A stretch of 64,000 nucleotides of DNA from Temperatibacter sp965603205. Lineage in GTDB: Bacteria; Pseudomonadota; Alphaproteobacteria; Sphingomonadales; Kordiimonadaceae. The stretch is from NCBI GenBank assembly GCA_965603205.1, contig CBFDCC010000004.1, positions 62,001 to 126,000 of the forward strand, given 5' to 3'. The stretch's first letter is position 1. Every line of letters begins with the position of its first letter. Below the pieces are notes generated by a model. That model was not told where the DNA came from, did not search any database, and saw only the letters and a program-made list of their open reading frames with translations. This document shows positions 26,887 through 36,339 of the stretch, piece after piece. A program made the translations under genes and the position numbers.

Positions 26887-27576
26887 CTAAAAATACAATT
26901 TAGCCCCTAGGAAAACGCCACCCTTAGCGTCTGGATGATCTAGTGAGCTATCATCATAGGTTAGACTAATCTCCATATCTTTATGAAAAGCAGATATCCC
27001 CGCTGACCAATCAAATAGATCAGATCTATCCTGCCTCATGTCATAACCCACATGTGTAATCAGTGTTAGGTCAGGGAAGTTTGGCACAGGAAACTCTAGG
27101 TCCGTGAATGTATAAAAACTATCCACATCTGGCGAATTCCAGCGACCCTCAGGGGCATATTCCACGCCACCACTAATATATAGGATGCCAAAATCGCGTG
27201 CGATGGTGGCTTTCATTTGAGCAAAGCTGCGCGAGCCAATATCACCATGATAGCTTTTAAGCGCAACAGCCACATTATAGCTATAGGTATCACTGTCCCA
27301 TCTATAACCGACCATCGCGTCAGCAAATAAATCATCGCCCACACGGTTACCCGTTGAGGCAGCAAAGCCATCAAAATAAAGGCCGCTTTTATGTGACAGA
27401 CGCAGATTTGCAATAGCAGCAATATCCTTGCTGGTTAAGCTAACGCCCTTCTCACGGTAATCGGTGACCACACCAAACACGCCGTCAAGCGTGATGTCAG
27501 AATCATCTGCGGCATGCACTGTAGGTATCACTGCCATCATACCCGCTATACTGACTATCTTCATTAACCTATTCAT
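26887..27576 (-). CDS. TorF-family putative porin (first copy)
   Basis: 229 residues. Signal peptide 1-22 (ending TVHA), then a beta-rich barrel of TorF/Gcw_chp type (TIGR02001): LDGVFGVVTDYREKGVSLTSKD at the mature N terminus, alternating short strands, and a C terminus GVFLGAKLYF with the terminal Phe of outer-membrane proteins. A paralogue lies at 43580-44299. GAGGG precedes the ATG. Specificity unknown. Confidence 0.85.
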   Translation of the reverse strand: MNRLMKIVSIAGMMAVIPTVHAADDSDITLDGVFGVVTDYREKGVSLTSKDIAAIANLRLSHKSGLYFDGFAASTGNRVGDDLFADAMVGYRWDSDTYSYNVAVALKSYHGDIGSRSFAQMKATIARDFGILYISGGVEYAPEGRWNSPDVDSFYTFTDLEFPVPNFPDLTLITHVGYDMRQDRSDLFDWSAGISAFHKDMEISLTYDDSSLDHPDAKGGVFLGAKLYF

Positions 27577-27620
27577 TATATTTCCCTCATCAATTCGCTG
27601 TCGTTTTATATTTTTATTAT

Positions 27621-28421
27621 CTATTTAAGACCTACAAACAATCCGGGGTCAAGGCGCACCTTACCCCAATTTATCCGCCAATCCACATGCGGGCCGCTCG
27701 CCCTGCCTTTAGCGCCAATAGCACCAACGGCGGCGCCTTTCTTGACAAAGTCGCCCTCTTTGACGTCAACGCTATTCATATGAAACATCGTGCTGGTTAC
27801 ACTATATCCATGATCAATTATCACTATGCCACCCTCTAACAAGAAATCAGGCGCTGCAAGGCGTACAATCCCACTAGCGGGCGCTATGATTTTTGTCCCT
27901 ACCTTATTAGCGATATCTAGGCCATAATGCGGACTGCGTGGTTTACCATTTAAGATGCGCTGACTACCGTAAAACCCAGAAAACCGTCCTTCTGCGGGTT
28001 TAACAAAGCCATCCCACCAAAATAAGGTATCGCCATTATAACTGCGGGCCTTTTTAACGCGTCCACCCTCAACCTTACGCCTTGCTGCCCACTCTGGTGG
28101 CGGCGACACTGTTTTGGGCGGCAGGCCGTTGACCTTTTCGATATTAAATGTACGCTTGCCAATAGTGATAGTTTGGCTAGTCCAATCAGCATTCATTTCC
28201 TTAGTTGATAAGGTGGCGCTAACATCATCACGGCCAAAACCAATAACAAAATGACCTTGCTTGCCAACTTTAACGGGCGTGCCATTTAATTTTAGTTCAG
28301 TACCAACCTCAACGCGCCCCTGCACCAACCCGCCCTGTACCAAGTGACCTTGTAGATCAACAGCACTAGCGGGGATTGCCACTGCGAATATCATTATTAA
28401 AAAATTAAATGTCTTTTTCAT
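27621..28421 (-). CDS. M23-family peptidase (LytM-like) with variant active site
   Basis: 266 residues. Signal peptide 1-20. N-terminal beta domain, then a LytM domain from about residue 150: SPHYGLDIANKVGT holds the HxxxD zinc ligands, APASGIVRLAA follows, and the second metal site reads GPHVDWRINW where many relatives have HxH. The first His is kept, the second is Asp; this HxD variant is seen in other M23 proteins, so activity is uncertain but not excluded. Acts in the periplasm on peptidoglycan if active. Same strand as xseA, 73 bp downstream. Confidence 0.88.
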   Translation of the reverse strand: MKKTFNFLIMIFAVAIPASAVDLQGHLVQGGLVQGRVEVGTELKLNGTPVKVGKQGHFVIGFGRDDVSATLSTKEMNADWTSQTITIGKRTFNIEKVNGLPPKTVSPPPEWAARRKVEGGRVKKARSYNGDTLFWWDGFVKPAEGRFSGFYGSQRILNGKPRSPHYGLDIANKVGTKIIAPASGIVRLAAPDFLLEGGIVIIDHGYSVTSTMFHMNSVDVKEGDFVKKGAAVGAIGAKGRASGPHVDWRINWGKVRLDPGLFVGLK

Positions 28422-28494
28422 TCTTTCATTCCAATAGAAAAGTGAGGCGATTTAGAGGCAAGACCAAGATTATTATAATAAACTACTCAACTTT

Positions 28495-29970
28495 TTATAA
28501 CAGACTACCCTGGCCAGTATCTTCAGCAGATTTTTTAGCCGGCTTTTTCAGGGCTGTTTTTTTCAGTTTAGTCCGTACAGGCAGCGCTTGATCCCCCACT
28601 GTCACACCAACGTCACCATCTTTAAACTTCACATTCACATGATCACCAACTGATAGTGCGGCGGCGGCTGTCACTGGCTTACCGTCCGTGCCAACAACAA
28701 AGGTATAACCACGATCAAGCACACTATTCACTGATAGACTTTCTAGCATACGACTAGTAGCGTCTAACCTATTAGACAGTTTTTCCAGTGACCGACTATA
28801 AGCAGGCGTAATGCGGCTAGATATGGACTGTAATTTATCATCACTGATACGGATGGTTTGCTTTAAGCGCCCAGCACTAAGACCGCCTGTTAACCGTGAC
28901 AGTTGCATCGCCTTTTCACTGCGCACAGATTTTAACCCACGCGGCAAACGGTCCGAAAGATCATCAAGGCGCTGAGATGCTAACCCCATCAAATCTTTCG
29001 GGCGAGGTAGGCCGCGCACTAATCCCTTTAACTGCTCAGACCTATCGCTGATCATGCGTGTCTTTTGCCCCATCAGGCGACGTTCAAAATCAACAATAGT
29101 GTAATGCAGGTCATCGCGTACAGGCACGGCCTTTTCAGCAGCCCCCGTCGGTGTGGGCGCGCGCAGATCAGATACATAATCAATCAGTGTGGTGTCGGTC
29201 TCATGACCAACAGCCGATATTAAGGGAATATCACTATCAGAGGCTGCGCGTACCACCACTTCCTCATTGAAAGCCCATAAATCCTCAATAGAACCACCGC
29301 CGCGTGCTATAATCAGCACATCAGGCCGTGCAATCGCCCCACCCTCAGTAGGCACTGCGTTAAAACCACGAATAGCCCCAGCAATCTGTTCGGCAGCTCC
29401 TTGCCCTTGTACAATCACAGGCCAAACAATCACATGACGCGGAAAACGTTCATTCAGTCGGTGCAAGATATCGCGAATCACTGCCCCTGTCGGCGATGTA
29501 ACAACACCAATTACTTTGGGGATAAAAGGGATGGATTTCTTACGCGCTGGATCAAACAGACCCTCGGCATCTAATTTCTTTTTTCGTTCCTCTAGCAGCG
29601 CCATCAACGCACCAGCGCCAGCCGGCTCCATACGCTCGATAACCATCTGATATTTTGATCGCCCGGGGTATGTTGTTAGTTTGCCCGTGCAAATAACCTC
29701 AAGACCGTCTTCGGGGCGAAAGCTAAGCTTATCCGCGGTTCCACGCCAGCAAATACCGTCTAATACCGCCTTATCATCCTTTAGCGCCATATAAATATGA
29801 CCCGAAGCAGCGCGCTTAACACCCGATAATTCAGCCCGCACCCGCACATGGCCAAACTGACTTTCAACAGAGCGTTTTAAGGCACCAGATATTTCGCTTA
29901 CAGTGAATTCTACGACATTTGAGCCTGTATTATTTTCGTCGGTTGGTGCCATTAGCCAGATATTTCCCAT
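28495..29970 (-). CDS. xseA: Exodeoxyribonuclease VII large subunit
   Basis: Large subunit of the single-strand-specific exonuclease ExoVII. 491 residues: N-terminal OB domain (EFTVSEISGALKRSVESQFG, then VRAELSG), the conserved catalytic region VIGVVTSPTGAVIRDILHRL and LIIARGGGSIEDLWAFNEE, then SAVGHETDTTLIDYVSDLRAPTPT in pieces, and a long helical arm. The C terminus ends in a Lys/Ala-rich tail. The start is 29970 or the ATG at 29952; neither ribosome site is decisive. Divergent from purD. xseB is not in the window. Confidence 0.95.
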   Translation of the reverse strand: MGNIWLMAPTDENNTGSNVVEFTVSEISGALKRSVESQFGHVRVRAELSGVKRAASGHIYMALKDDKAVLDGICWRGTADKLSFRPEDGLEVICTGKLTTYPGRSKYQMVIERMEPAGAGALMALLEERKKKLDAEGLFDPARKKSIPFIPKVIGVVTSPTGAVIRDILHRLNERFPRHVIVWPVIVQGQGAAEQIAGAIRGFNAVPTEGGAIARPDVLIIARGGGSIEDLWAFNEEVVVRAASDSDIPLISAVGHETDTTLIDYVSDLRAPTPTGAAEKAVPVRDDLHYTIVDFERRLMGQKTRMISDRSEQLKGLVRGLPRPKDLMGLASQRLDDLSDRLPRGLKSVRSEKAMQLSRLTGGLSAGRLKQTIRISDDKLQSISSRITPAYSRSLEKLSNRLDATSRMLESLSVNSVLDRGYTFVVGTDGKPVTAAAALSVGDHVNVKFKDGDVGVTVGDQALPVRTKLKKTALKKPAKKSAEDTGQGSLL

Positions 29971-30065
29971 TATTATGATCTTAAGACTTGAGCCTATTAT
30001 CCCCTATGATACAAGGGGGCCAGAGACACGCAACCCACAACAGACAAAATAGGTAAAAAAAGTCG

Positions 30066-31343
30066 ATGAATATTCTGGTAATTGGCTCTGGTGGCCGCGA
30101 ACACGCCCTTTGTTGGAAAATAGCCGAGAGCGATTTAACAGACACACTTTATTGTACCCCTGGCAATGGCGGCATAGAAAAAGTCGCAACATGTTTGCCA
30201 TTAGACGCTAGCAACCATCAAGCCGTTATTGATTTTTGCAGCAATAAATCTATAGATTTTGTCGTGATTGGCCCAGAGCAGCCCCTATGTGAAGGCCTTG
30301 TTGATAGCCTAGACATCGCTGGCATTAAATCATTTGGCCCAACCGCCGCTGCGGCGCAGCTAGAAGGCTCAAAAGGTTTTACCAAGGATGTTTGCGCGAA
30401 ATATAATATTCCAACCGCCGCCTATGGTCGTTTTGATAATGCTGATAGCGCCAAAGCCTACGCAAGGCAGCAAGGCGCACCGATTGTGGTTAAGGCTGAT
30501 GGCCTCGCCGCTGGTAAAGGTGTGATCATGGCTGAAACATTAGATCAAGCAATAGCAGCTATCGACGATATATTCAGCGGTTCATTTGGCGATGCTGGCG
30601 CTGAGGTTGTGATTGAGGAATGGATGATTGGCGAAGAGGCTAGTTTCTTTGCTATTACTGACGGTACAAATTCGCTGGCGCTCGATACAGCACAAGACCA
30701 TAAACGCGTTGGTGAAGGCGATGTGGGATTAAACACAGGCGGCATGGGTGCTTATTCACCCGCACCTGTGATGACTGCTGACATGTGCGACCGCGTGATG
30801 AATGAAATCATTCACCCAACCACAGCAGCCATGCGCGATATGGGACACCCATTTAAGGGTGTGTTATTTGCTGGCTTAATCCTGACAAAATCTGGACCAA
30901 AGCTGATTGAATATAACTGTCGCTTTGGCGATCCAGAGTGCCAAGTACTCATGAGCCGTATGTTGAGCGATATCGTGCCTGTGTTAATGGCGGCGGCAGA
31001 TGGCACACTCGATAAAATGAGTGTGACTTGGTCAGATGATGTTGCCATGACTGTTGTTCTGGCGGCTGTTGGTTACCCGGGATCATACAAGAAAAACACC
31101 GAGATTAAAAATATCGCTGCTGCTGAAGCCGCTACAGGCGCTAATATTTTTCATGCTGGCACAAAGGCAGATGGGGACAAGATACTGTCTGTTGGCGGTC
31201 GCGTTCTAAACGTCACCGCCCGCGGCGCATCGGTAACGGACGCAGCAGCTACGGCTTATAAAGCTGTTGATCTTGTCGATTGGCCCGAAGGTTTCTGCCG
31301 CCGTGATATCGGTTGGCGCGCTATTGAGCGTGAGAAATCCTAA
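30066..31343 (+). CDS. purD: Phosphoribosylamine-glycine ligase PurD
   Basis: ATP-grasp enzyme making glycinamide ribonucleotide from phosphoribosylamine and glycine. 425 residues of normal length. Landmarks: N terminus MNILVIGSGGREHALCWKI, PTAAAAQLEGSKGFTKDVC, the ATP-grasp loop KADGLAAGKGVIMA, the PurD signature RFGDPECQVLM, and the C-terminal GGRVLNVTA. Its TAA stop at 31341-31343 abuts the first REP-like repeat directly, so the repeat may act as the 3' end of the message. Confidence 0.97.
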   Translation: MNILVIGSGGREHALCWKIAESDLTDTLYCTPGNGGIEKVATCLPLDASNHQAVIDFCSNKSIDFVVIGPEQPLCEGLVDSLDIAGIKSFGPTAAAAQLEGSKGFTKDVCAKYNIPTAAYGRFDNADSAKAYARQQGAPIVVKADGLAAGKGVIMAETLDQAIAAIDDIFSGSFGDAGAEVVIEEWMIGEEASFFAITDGTNSLALDTAQDHKRVGEGDVGLNTGGMGAYSPAPVMTADMCDRVMNEIIHPTTAAMRDMGHPFKGVLFAGLILTKSGPKLIEYNCRFGDPECQVLMSRMLSDIVPVLMAAADGTLDKMSVTWSDDVAMTVVLAAVGYPGSYKKNTEIKNIAAAEAATGANIFHAGTKADGDKILSVGGRVLNVTARGASVTDAAATAYKAVDLVDWPEGFCRRDIGWRAIEREKS

Positions 31344-31377
31344 CCGTCATTGTGGAGAAGGCCGCAATCCAGTCCTT
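31344..31377 (+). repeat. REP-like repeat, copy 1
   Basis: Starts at the base after the purD stop. Core CCGTCATTG, then TGGAGAAGG, then CCGCAATCCAGTCCTT. The stem is ATTGTGG against CCGCAAT with a T-G wobble; the next pair, present in copies 2 and 3, is lost because C is replaced by A. It points toward the GIY-YIG gene, whose stop is 10 bp away. Confidence 0.85.
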
Positions 31378-31386
31378 TTGATAAAA

Positions 31387-31677
31387 TCAACTATTCAAAC
31401 CATCATACAGGTCATGCCATTCAGGGTTCATTTCTTCAATGATTCTGAGCTTCCATAACCGCTTCCAATTCTTGATCTGCTTCTCACGCACAATGGCGGC
31501 TTCCATCGTGGCGTGTGCTTCATAATAAACCAGCATAGAAACATCGTTCTCTTTACTAAATCCATCCACAGCGCCTGACTTATGTTGCCAAATCCGCTGA
31601 GACAGATTTGATGTAACACCTATATACAATGTGCCATTCCTCGATGAGGCGATGATATATACATGGGGTGATTTCAT
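31387..31677 (-). CDS. GIY-YIG nuclease-domain protein inside a repeat-bounded cassette
   Basis: 96 residues, a single GIY-YIG domain. The degenerate GIY motif is VYIIAS, the YIG motif is TLYIGVTS, the catalytic Arg lies in LSQRIWQHKSG, and the metal-binding Glu in IVREKQIKNWKR. Relatives are single-domain proteins of uncertain role, often annotated UvrC- or homing-nuclease-like. The gene is bracketed by inverted copies of a REP-like repeat 10 bp beyond its stop and 14 bp before its start, which is unusually tight and suggests that gene and repeats move or spread together. Confidence 0.9.
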   Translation of the reverse strand: MKSPHVYIIASSRNGTLYIGVTSNLSQRIWQHKSGAVDGFSKENDVSMLVYYEAHATMEAAIVREKQIKNWKRLWKLRIIEEMNPEWHDLYDGLNS

Positions 31678-31690
31678 TAATTATTTCTCT

Positions 31691-31723
31691 AGGACTGGAT
31701 TGCGGCCTTCGCCACAATGACGG
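31691..31723 (-). repeat. REP-like repeat, copy 2 (inverted)
   Basis: Minus-strand copy, 33 bp, identical in core to copy 3 over most of its length. The stem is ATTGTGGC against GCCGCAAT around the loop GAAG. It lies 14 bp upstream of the GIY-YIG start codon and faces copy 1 (inverted across the gene) and copy 3 (inverted across 86 bp). Confidence 0.88.
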
Positions 31724-31809
31724 GGTGGTAAGATTGGGCTTCATAATACCTTAGGGCCGTTTTATAATCCAATACAAGGCTAATACTAAGATTACCTCTT
31801 ACCTAAAAA

Positions 31810-31842
31810 CCGTCATTGTGGCGAAGGCCGCAATCCAGCCCT
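31810..31842 (+). repeat. REP-like repeat, copy 3
   Basis: Plus-strand copy, same stem and GAAG loop as copy 2, with CCAGCCCT replacing CCAGTCCT at its end. It stops 6 bp before the stop codon of the convergent HlyD gene. Copies 2 and 3 form an inverted pair with further short arms GGTAAGA and TCTTACC just inside, giving a REPIN-like unit of about 150 bp. Confidence 0.88.
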
Positions 31843-31848
31843 CTCCAC

Positions 31849-33033
31849 CTAATCCCGCACTTTAATGCTGACACCATCGCGGACCATTTCGGATGGGTGC
31901 TCTATCACTGTCTGGCCAGCGGTTAGGCCTGACAGAACCTGTGCGAACTTGCCGTTAACCTGACCAATTTCGACCATGGTTTTAACGGCCTCTCCGCTAC
32001 CAGCCTCAAATACAGCCCATTTACCTTGATCACGGAATAAGGCGCTTGTTGGTACGCGGACCTCTTTATCGCTTTGCCAAATGACAATACGCGGTTCAAC
32101 ACGGAAACCGTGCCCCAGCGCTGCGCTTTTTGATCTATCAATAAAATCAATGATGATATTGACCCGTTGCTCTTCAACGCCTAACGCTGATATCTTGGTA
32201 AAGCCATAAGGCTCAACAAGGCGAACACGCCCCGCGATGGGATCACCGCCCCAGCCCTCAATAATCACGTCATTACCAGCCTGCACCTTAACGGCAGAGC
32301 GCGATAGAAAATCAGCGACAATTTCAGTTTGTGATAAATCGCCTATTTGCAAAAGCCCCCGACCAGACGTAACAACGCCTTCGCTTTCATGCAGTAATTT
32401 TAACACGACGCCATCAACAGGCGCCTTTATCTGCACAGTGCCCAGTGAGCTTTGAATGTCATTGGGATCAATGAGCGCCGCCCGTGCTACATCACGGTCC
32501 GCAACACGCATACGTGCGTTTGACACCGCAGACTTCAGCCGAGCCTCAGCACTACGCCGCGCGAGCTGTGCACGATCGAGTAGAGCTTCGCTCGCCGCAT
32601 TAGTACGCGCTAGCTCTTTCACGCGTTTTTCATCGGACTTGGCATATTTCAGCTCTGCCTTCGTGCGTTCTACTTCTGACTGAGCATGAGACAGCGCAGC
32701 AGTAGCGGCAGCTATGGTTGCTTTAGCTTCCTTGTCGCGACGACCATCCAGTAGTGACGGCGCGGTGGGCAGCAATGTTGCCACCACAGTCTCGCCAGCC
32801 CTAACTGTGTCACCGACCTCTACATCCAAGCGCAATAGCCGAGCGCTAATGGGAGATGAGATTTCATATAGCTCTCGTACACGCGTGCGACCTTCATCCG
32901 CCACACTGACCATCAGCGGCCCTTCGTCCACCAGCGCTACATCAACCGAAACCGCTGCTGGTTTTAACGCCAAATATAAAAAGACAACGAGGGAAATTGT
33001 GATAATCCCAAAAACTACATTACGTGCTTTCAT
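31849..33033 (-). CDS. HlyD-family periplasmic adaptor of an ABC exporter
   Basis: 394 residues. An N-terminal membrane anchor (about 7-26), then a barrel-sandwich segment (SPISARLLRLDVEVGDTVRAGE), a long coiled coil rich in Ala/Glu/Arg (about 95-190), the second lipoyl half (IKAPVDGVVLKLLHESEGVV) and a C-terminal beta-barrel/membrane-proximal part. It is the last gene of an ATPase-permease-adaptor unit, the composition of DevBCA or MacAB-type exporters. An outer-membrane channel is not encoded here. The substrate is unknown. Confidence 0.9.
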   Translation of the reverse strand: MKARNVVFGIITISLVVFLYLALKPAAVSVDVALVDEGPLMVSVADEGRTRVRELYEISSPISARLLRLDVEVGDTVRAGETVVATLLPTAPSLLDGRRDKEAKATIAAATAALSHAQSEVERTKAELKYAKSDEKRVKELARTNAASEALLDRAQLARRSAEARLKSAVSNARMRVADRDVARAALIDPNDIQSSLGTVQIKAPVDGVVLKLLHESEGVVTSGRGLLQIGDLSQTEIVADFLSRSAVKVQAGNDVIIEGWGGDPIAGRVRLVEPYGFTKISALGVEEQRVNIIIDFIDRSKSAALGHGFRVEPRIVIWQSDKEVRVPTSALFRDQGKWAVFEAGSGEAVKTMVEIGQVNGKFAQVLSGLTAGQTVIEHPSEMVRDGVSIKVRD

Positions 33034-33060
33034 GTCGCTCGCGCGCTCCTATGTTAAAAT

Positions 33061-35442
33061 TTACTCTCTAGTCTTTAAGGCAACAATCATATCCAGTGAC
33101 GATACCTGACGTGCCATCATCAAGCCAGCCCCAATTGAGGCAATAATCACGACACTAACCGCGTAACCAAATGCCCATAGTGAAACATCCACTGGCACCC
33201 TAAATAATTCACTCGACATATCTTTCGCCAGCGTTGCCGCCAATTGATATCCCATCACGGCCCCCATCGGGAATGACAAACATGTCAGCAAAGCCAATTC
33301 CCCTAGCATGATCACATTGACCTCGCCCTTGGTAAAACCTAACACGCGCAGGCTGGCGATCTCGCGCTCGCGCTCTGAAAAGCTGATACGCGCACTGGAA
33401 AAAACAACCCCGATAGCGATCAGACTAGCAAAAATCGTGTTAAAAAATGTCATGGTGCCCATTACTTCATCCATGGTTTTCTTAAAGCCAGCTCTTGATT
33501 CCTTATTGGCAAAAACACCCGCGACACCCGCCATTTCTTTGATACGAGCATATAGACCATCCAAATCATTGGGATCTGTGGAAAGATAAGCCCCCGATAT
33601 CCAATCACCATCACCAAGTGCTGCATTCAGCACGCCAAGCTCTGCAAAGGCAGGTGTACCAAGATTGGTAGAAACTTGCTTATTAAAGGGCAAAGATATT
33701 TTTAACTGTCGTCCATCGCGTGCCTCTATATCAATCATATCACCAAGCTCTGCTTGCAGGGCCTCGGCAAGACTGGTAGATAGGATTAATCCTTTGGCTG
33801 GTGGATCAACATTTTCCTCAGCTTCATTAACAAGGACATTTAATTCAGCCCCACGCACTATGCCCGTAACAGATTGATCGCGCTTGATATGGCCGTTACT
33901 AATGGTAGCCCGCACCATACGGTATGGCTCAACTTTTAACACACCTTTTAAGGCTGATAGCTCGTGCACAATCGAAATGTCGCGTGGCCGATTAAAGATA
34001 ATAGTCAGGTCCTGTTTACTAACCAGATCAAACTGCAATGCGATCATTTTATCCATGGCAACACGTGTGCTCTGCGCGCCGACCATTATCGCCATACCAA
34101 GCGCGATGCCAAAGGCGGTCATCAGCGAGCGCATAGGCCAGCGCAATATATGACGCAGCATAATCCGCAAGCCCTGATCCATCCACTTAGCCTTAGCCGT
34201 CAGAAATTTCAGACCCGAATAATCAGTCGGCATCGGAGGTGACATAGCAACAGCAGGCAGTAGAATCAGCATCTTACGCAGCGCGAATATTGTACCAAGC
34301 CCAGCAGCACCGACAGCCACAAGCGTTGCCTTAAGATAGAGCATATAACCAGGTTCAAATATCAGCAGTGGGAATTTATAAAAATCCATATAAAGATTAG
34401 CCATACCACGCCCCATACGCGCACCACCAAACCAGCCGATAACCACGCCGATAGCCACAATCACGCCCGCCATAGCTAAATAATGAAAAGCGATCTCAAA
34501 ACGGCGATAGCCAAAGGCCTTCATTAGGCCAATTTGCTTGCGCTCTTGCTCCATAATACGTGTGATAACTATATTCAGCAAAAAAGCAGCAACACCAAGA
34601 AAGATATAAGGAATAAGACTTCCAATAACCTCTAGCTGCTTTAATTCGCTAGAGATAAATTCGTCTGATATATGCTTGTCGCGTAGATAAGCCCCCATCG
34701 AGCCATAAGGCTCTAATGTGTCATCAATGGCTTTTAATACAGCTACCTTGTTAACACCAGAGGATATTTTTAGCACAGCCTCATTAAAGGCCCCATCAAG
34801 ATCATAGGCATTTGCTAGCACATTATAAGGCATCCATAAAATAGCAAAGCGCGCAGGATTAGGCATCATCTCGCCTGGGGGAATTGAATAGACAAATTCA
34901 GGCGACAAGGCCATGCCTGTAATTTTAAGCCGACGTTTGACCCCGTATAGAGTGACCTTAATTTCATCACCAATCGTCAGTCCATGCACCTCAGCATAGT
35001 CATCTGAGACAACAATTTCATTAGCAGCCTGAGGATTAGGCATTTTACCCACCTTTAAATAGAGATCATTAATAGCAACCTCATCTGCGCGCGGCAGTGA
35101 TACCACCTTTGCCCGAACAGGCTCTGACACGCTGGGCATATCAATCAACGCCGCTGATGATATGCGCCCCACTGCTGATATCACACCCTCGATATTTTTA
35201 AGCTGTTCAATCTTATGCATGGGCGCACGGCTAACAGGTGCCCAAATATCCGCCATCTTATAGCGCTCGTAATAGACTGAACGTGTCTCCTTAATGGAAA
35301 TCAAGGTACCATTCATCGTGATAAATAGTGTCACACCACAAGCAACGACCACACTCACCGCCATAACTTGCCCACGCATCGCCCACAGATCACGCAGCAA
35401 TTTTAGCGTTAAAGGAGCAAAGCTTTTGGGGAGTTTTAGCAT
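33061..35442 (-). CDS. ABC transporter permease, FtsX/MacB type
   Basis: 793 residues with two FtsX-type halves. The N-terminal TM is at about 27-47, a large periplasmic MacB-like core domain follows, then three TM helices (about 275-385), a further TM near 435-455, a second periplasmic domain, and three C-terminal TM helices (about 670-780) with the FtsX-like motif EREREIASLRVLGF. Its ATG overlaps the TGA of the ATPase gene (ATGA), so the two are coupled. It is a mechanotransmission-type exporter rather than a classical channel importer. The substrate is unknown. Confidence 0.92.
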   Translation of the reverse strand: MLKLPKSFAPLTLKLLRDLWAMRGQVMAVSVVVACGVTLFITMNGTLISIKETRSVYYERYKMADIWAPVSRAPMHKIEQLKNIEGVISAVGRISSAALIDMPSVSEPVRAKVVSLPRADEVAINDLYLKVGKMPNPQAANEIVVSDDYAEVHGLTIGDEIKVTLYGVKRRLKITGMALSPEFVYSIPPGEMMPNPARFAILWMPYNVLANAYDLDGAFNEAVLKISSGVNKVAVLKAIDDTLEPYGSMGAYLRDKHISDEFISSELKQLEVIGSLIPYIFLGVAAFLLNIVITRIMEQERKQIGLMKAFGYRRFEIAFHYLAMAGVIVAIGVVIGWFGGARMGRGMANLYMDFYKFPLLIFEPGYMLYLKATLVAVGAAGLGTIFALRKMLILLPAVAMSPPMPTDYSGLKFLTAKAKWMDQGLRIMLRHILRWPMRSLMTAFGIALGMAIMVGAQSTRVAMDKMIALQFDLVSKQDLTIIFNRPRDISIVHELSALKGVLKVEPYRMVRATISNGHIKRDQSVTGIVRGAELNVLVNEAEENVDPPAKGLILSTSLAEALQAELGDMIDIEARDGRQLKISLPFNKQVSTNLGTPAFAELGVLNAALGDGDWISGAYLSTDPNDLDGLYARIKEMAGVAGVFANKESRAGFKKTMDEVMGTMTFFNTIFASLIAIGVVFSSARISFSEREREIASLRVLGFTKGEVNVIMLGELALLTCLSFPMGAVMGYQLAATLAKDMSSELFRVPVDVSLWAFGYAVSVVIIASIGAGLMMARQVSSLDMIVALKTRE

Positions 35443-36167
35443 CAGAGTTTTACCTCATCAGCTGATAGACGGGTTTCATTGACAACTATCTTCTCTATAT
35501 TACCATCACGAAAATGAATAACACGGTCTGCCATCGGTGCGATGCCTTGGTGGTGAGTAACCATCACCATGGTGGTGTTTAGCTCGTTCACAACTTTTTC
35601 TAAAGCTGACAAAACTAAATGGCTTGTCTGGCTATCCAGTGCCCCTGTTGGTTCGTCACAAAATAACACCGTAGGCCGTTTGGCAATAGCGCGGGCAATG
35701 GCAACGCGCTGCTGTTCACCACCTGATAGCTGTGAGGGGAAATGATCCATACGACTACCCAGCCCCACCATATGCAGTGCCTCATCTGCGCTCATGGGAT
35801 TTTCAGCAATTTCTGTTACCAGTGACACATTTTCACGTGCCGTTAGACCTGGCATTAAGTTATATAACTGAAAAATAAAGCCAACATAGCGACGGCGATA
35901 ACTCGTTAGTTGTGAGTCGTTCATTTCAGCAAGATCAGCCCCATGAAAGAAAACCTGACCAGCCGTTGGCGTATCCAATCCACCTAAAATATTCAGTAAA
36001 GTAGACTTACCACTGCCTGAAGCGCCCAGCAACACTATGGTTTCACCCTGTTTTATCTCCAGATCCACACCGCGTAGTGCATGAACCTCAGCGCTATCTG
36101 TACCGTAAACTTTTGTTACAGCCTTAGTTTGATAAGCCAGTGCTGCATTTGGAATATTTGAATTCAT
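35442..36167 (-). CDS. ABC transporter ATPase, LolD/MacB type
   Basis: 241 residues. Walker A GASGSGKST (about 48), Q-loop in FIFQLYNLMPGLTARENV, signature LSGGEQQR, Walker B TVLFCDEPTGALD, and the H-loop MVTHHQG. The sequence pattern (LYNLMPGLTARENV, EPTGALD) is that of the MacB/LolD/FtsE branch, which couples to FtsX-like permeases, consistent with the next gene. First gene of the three-gene exporter operon, transcribed away from the RND operon at 36409. Confidence 0.95.
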   Translation of the reverse strand: MNSNIPNAALAYQTKAVTKVYGTDSAEVHALRGVDLEIKQGETIVLLGASGSGKSTLLNILGGLDTPTAGQVFFHGADLAEMNDSQLTSYRRRYVGFIFQLYNLMPGLTARENVSLVTEIAENPMSADEALHMVGLGSRMDHFPSQLSGGEQQRVAIARAIAKRPTVLFCDEPTGALDSQTSHLVLSALEKVVNELNTTMVMVTHHQGIAPMADRVIHFRDGNIEKIVVNETRLSADEVKL

Positions 36168-36339
36168 CGCTATAACTCATTCCATAATTCATTAACTATA
36201 TTGAATATATGACCATAAAATCATGGCAAATAAAAGATAATAAAATCAATATGTTGAATAAGTTAAACCTAGCAATACTGCACTTTAGTTCAATAATAGT
36301 TACTTTTATTACTAAATGGGGGATGACAATTGCAGCCAA

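Noticed and set aside
31344..31842. The three repeats as remnants of a classical insertion sequence
   Set aside because: No transposase, no target-site duplication seen, and the repeats are hairpin REP-like units rather than terminal inverted repeats.
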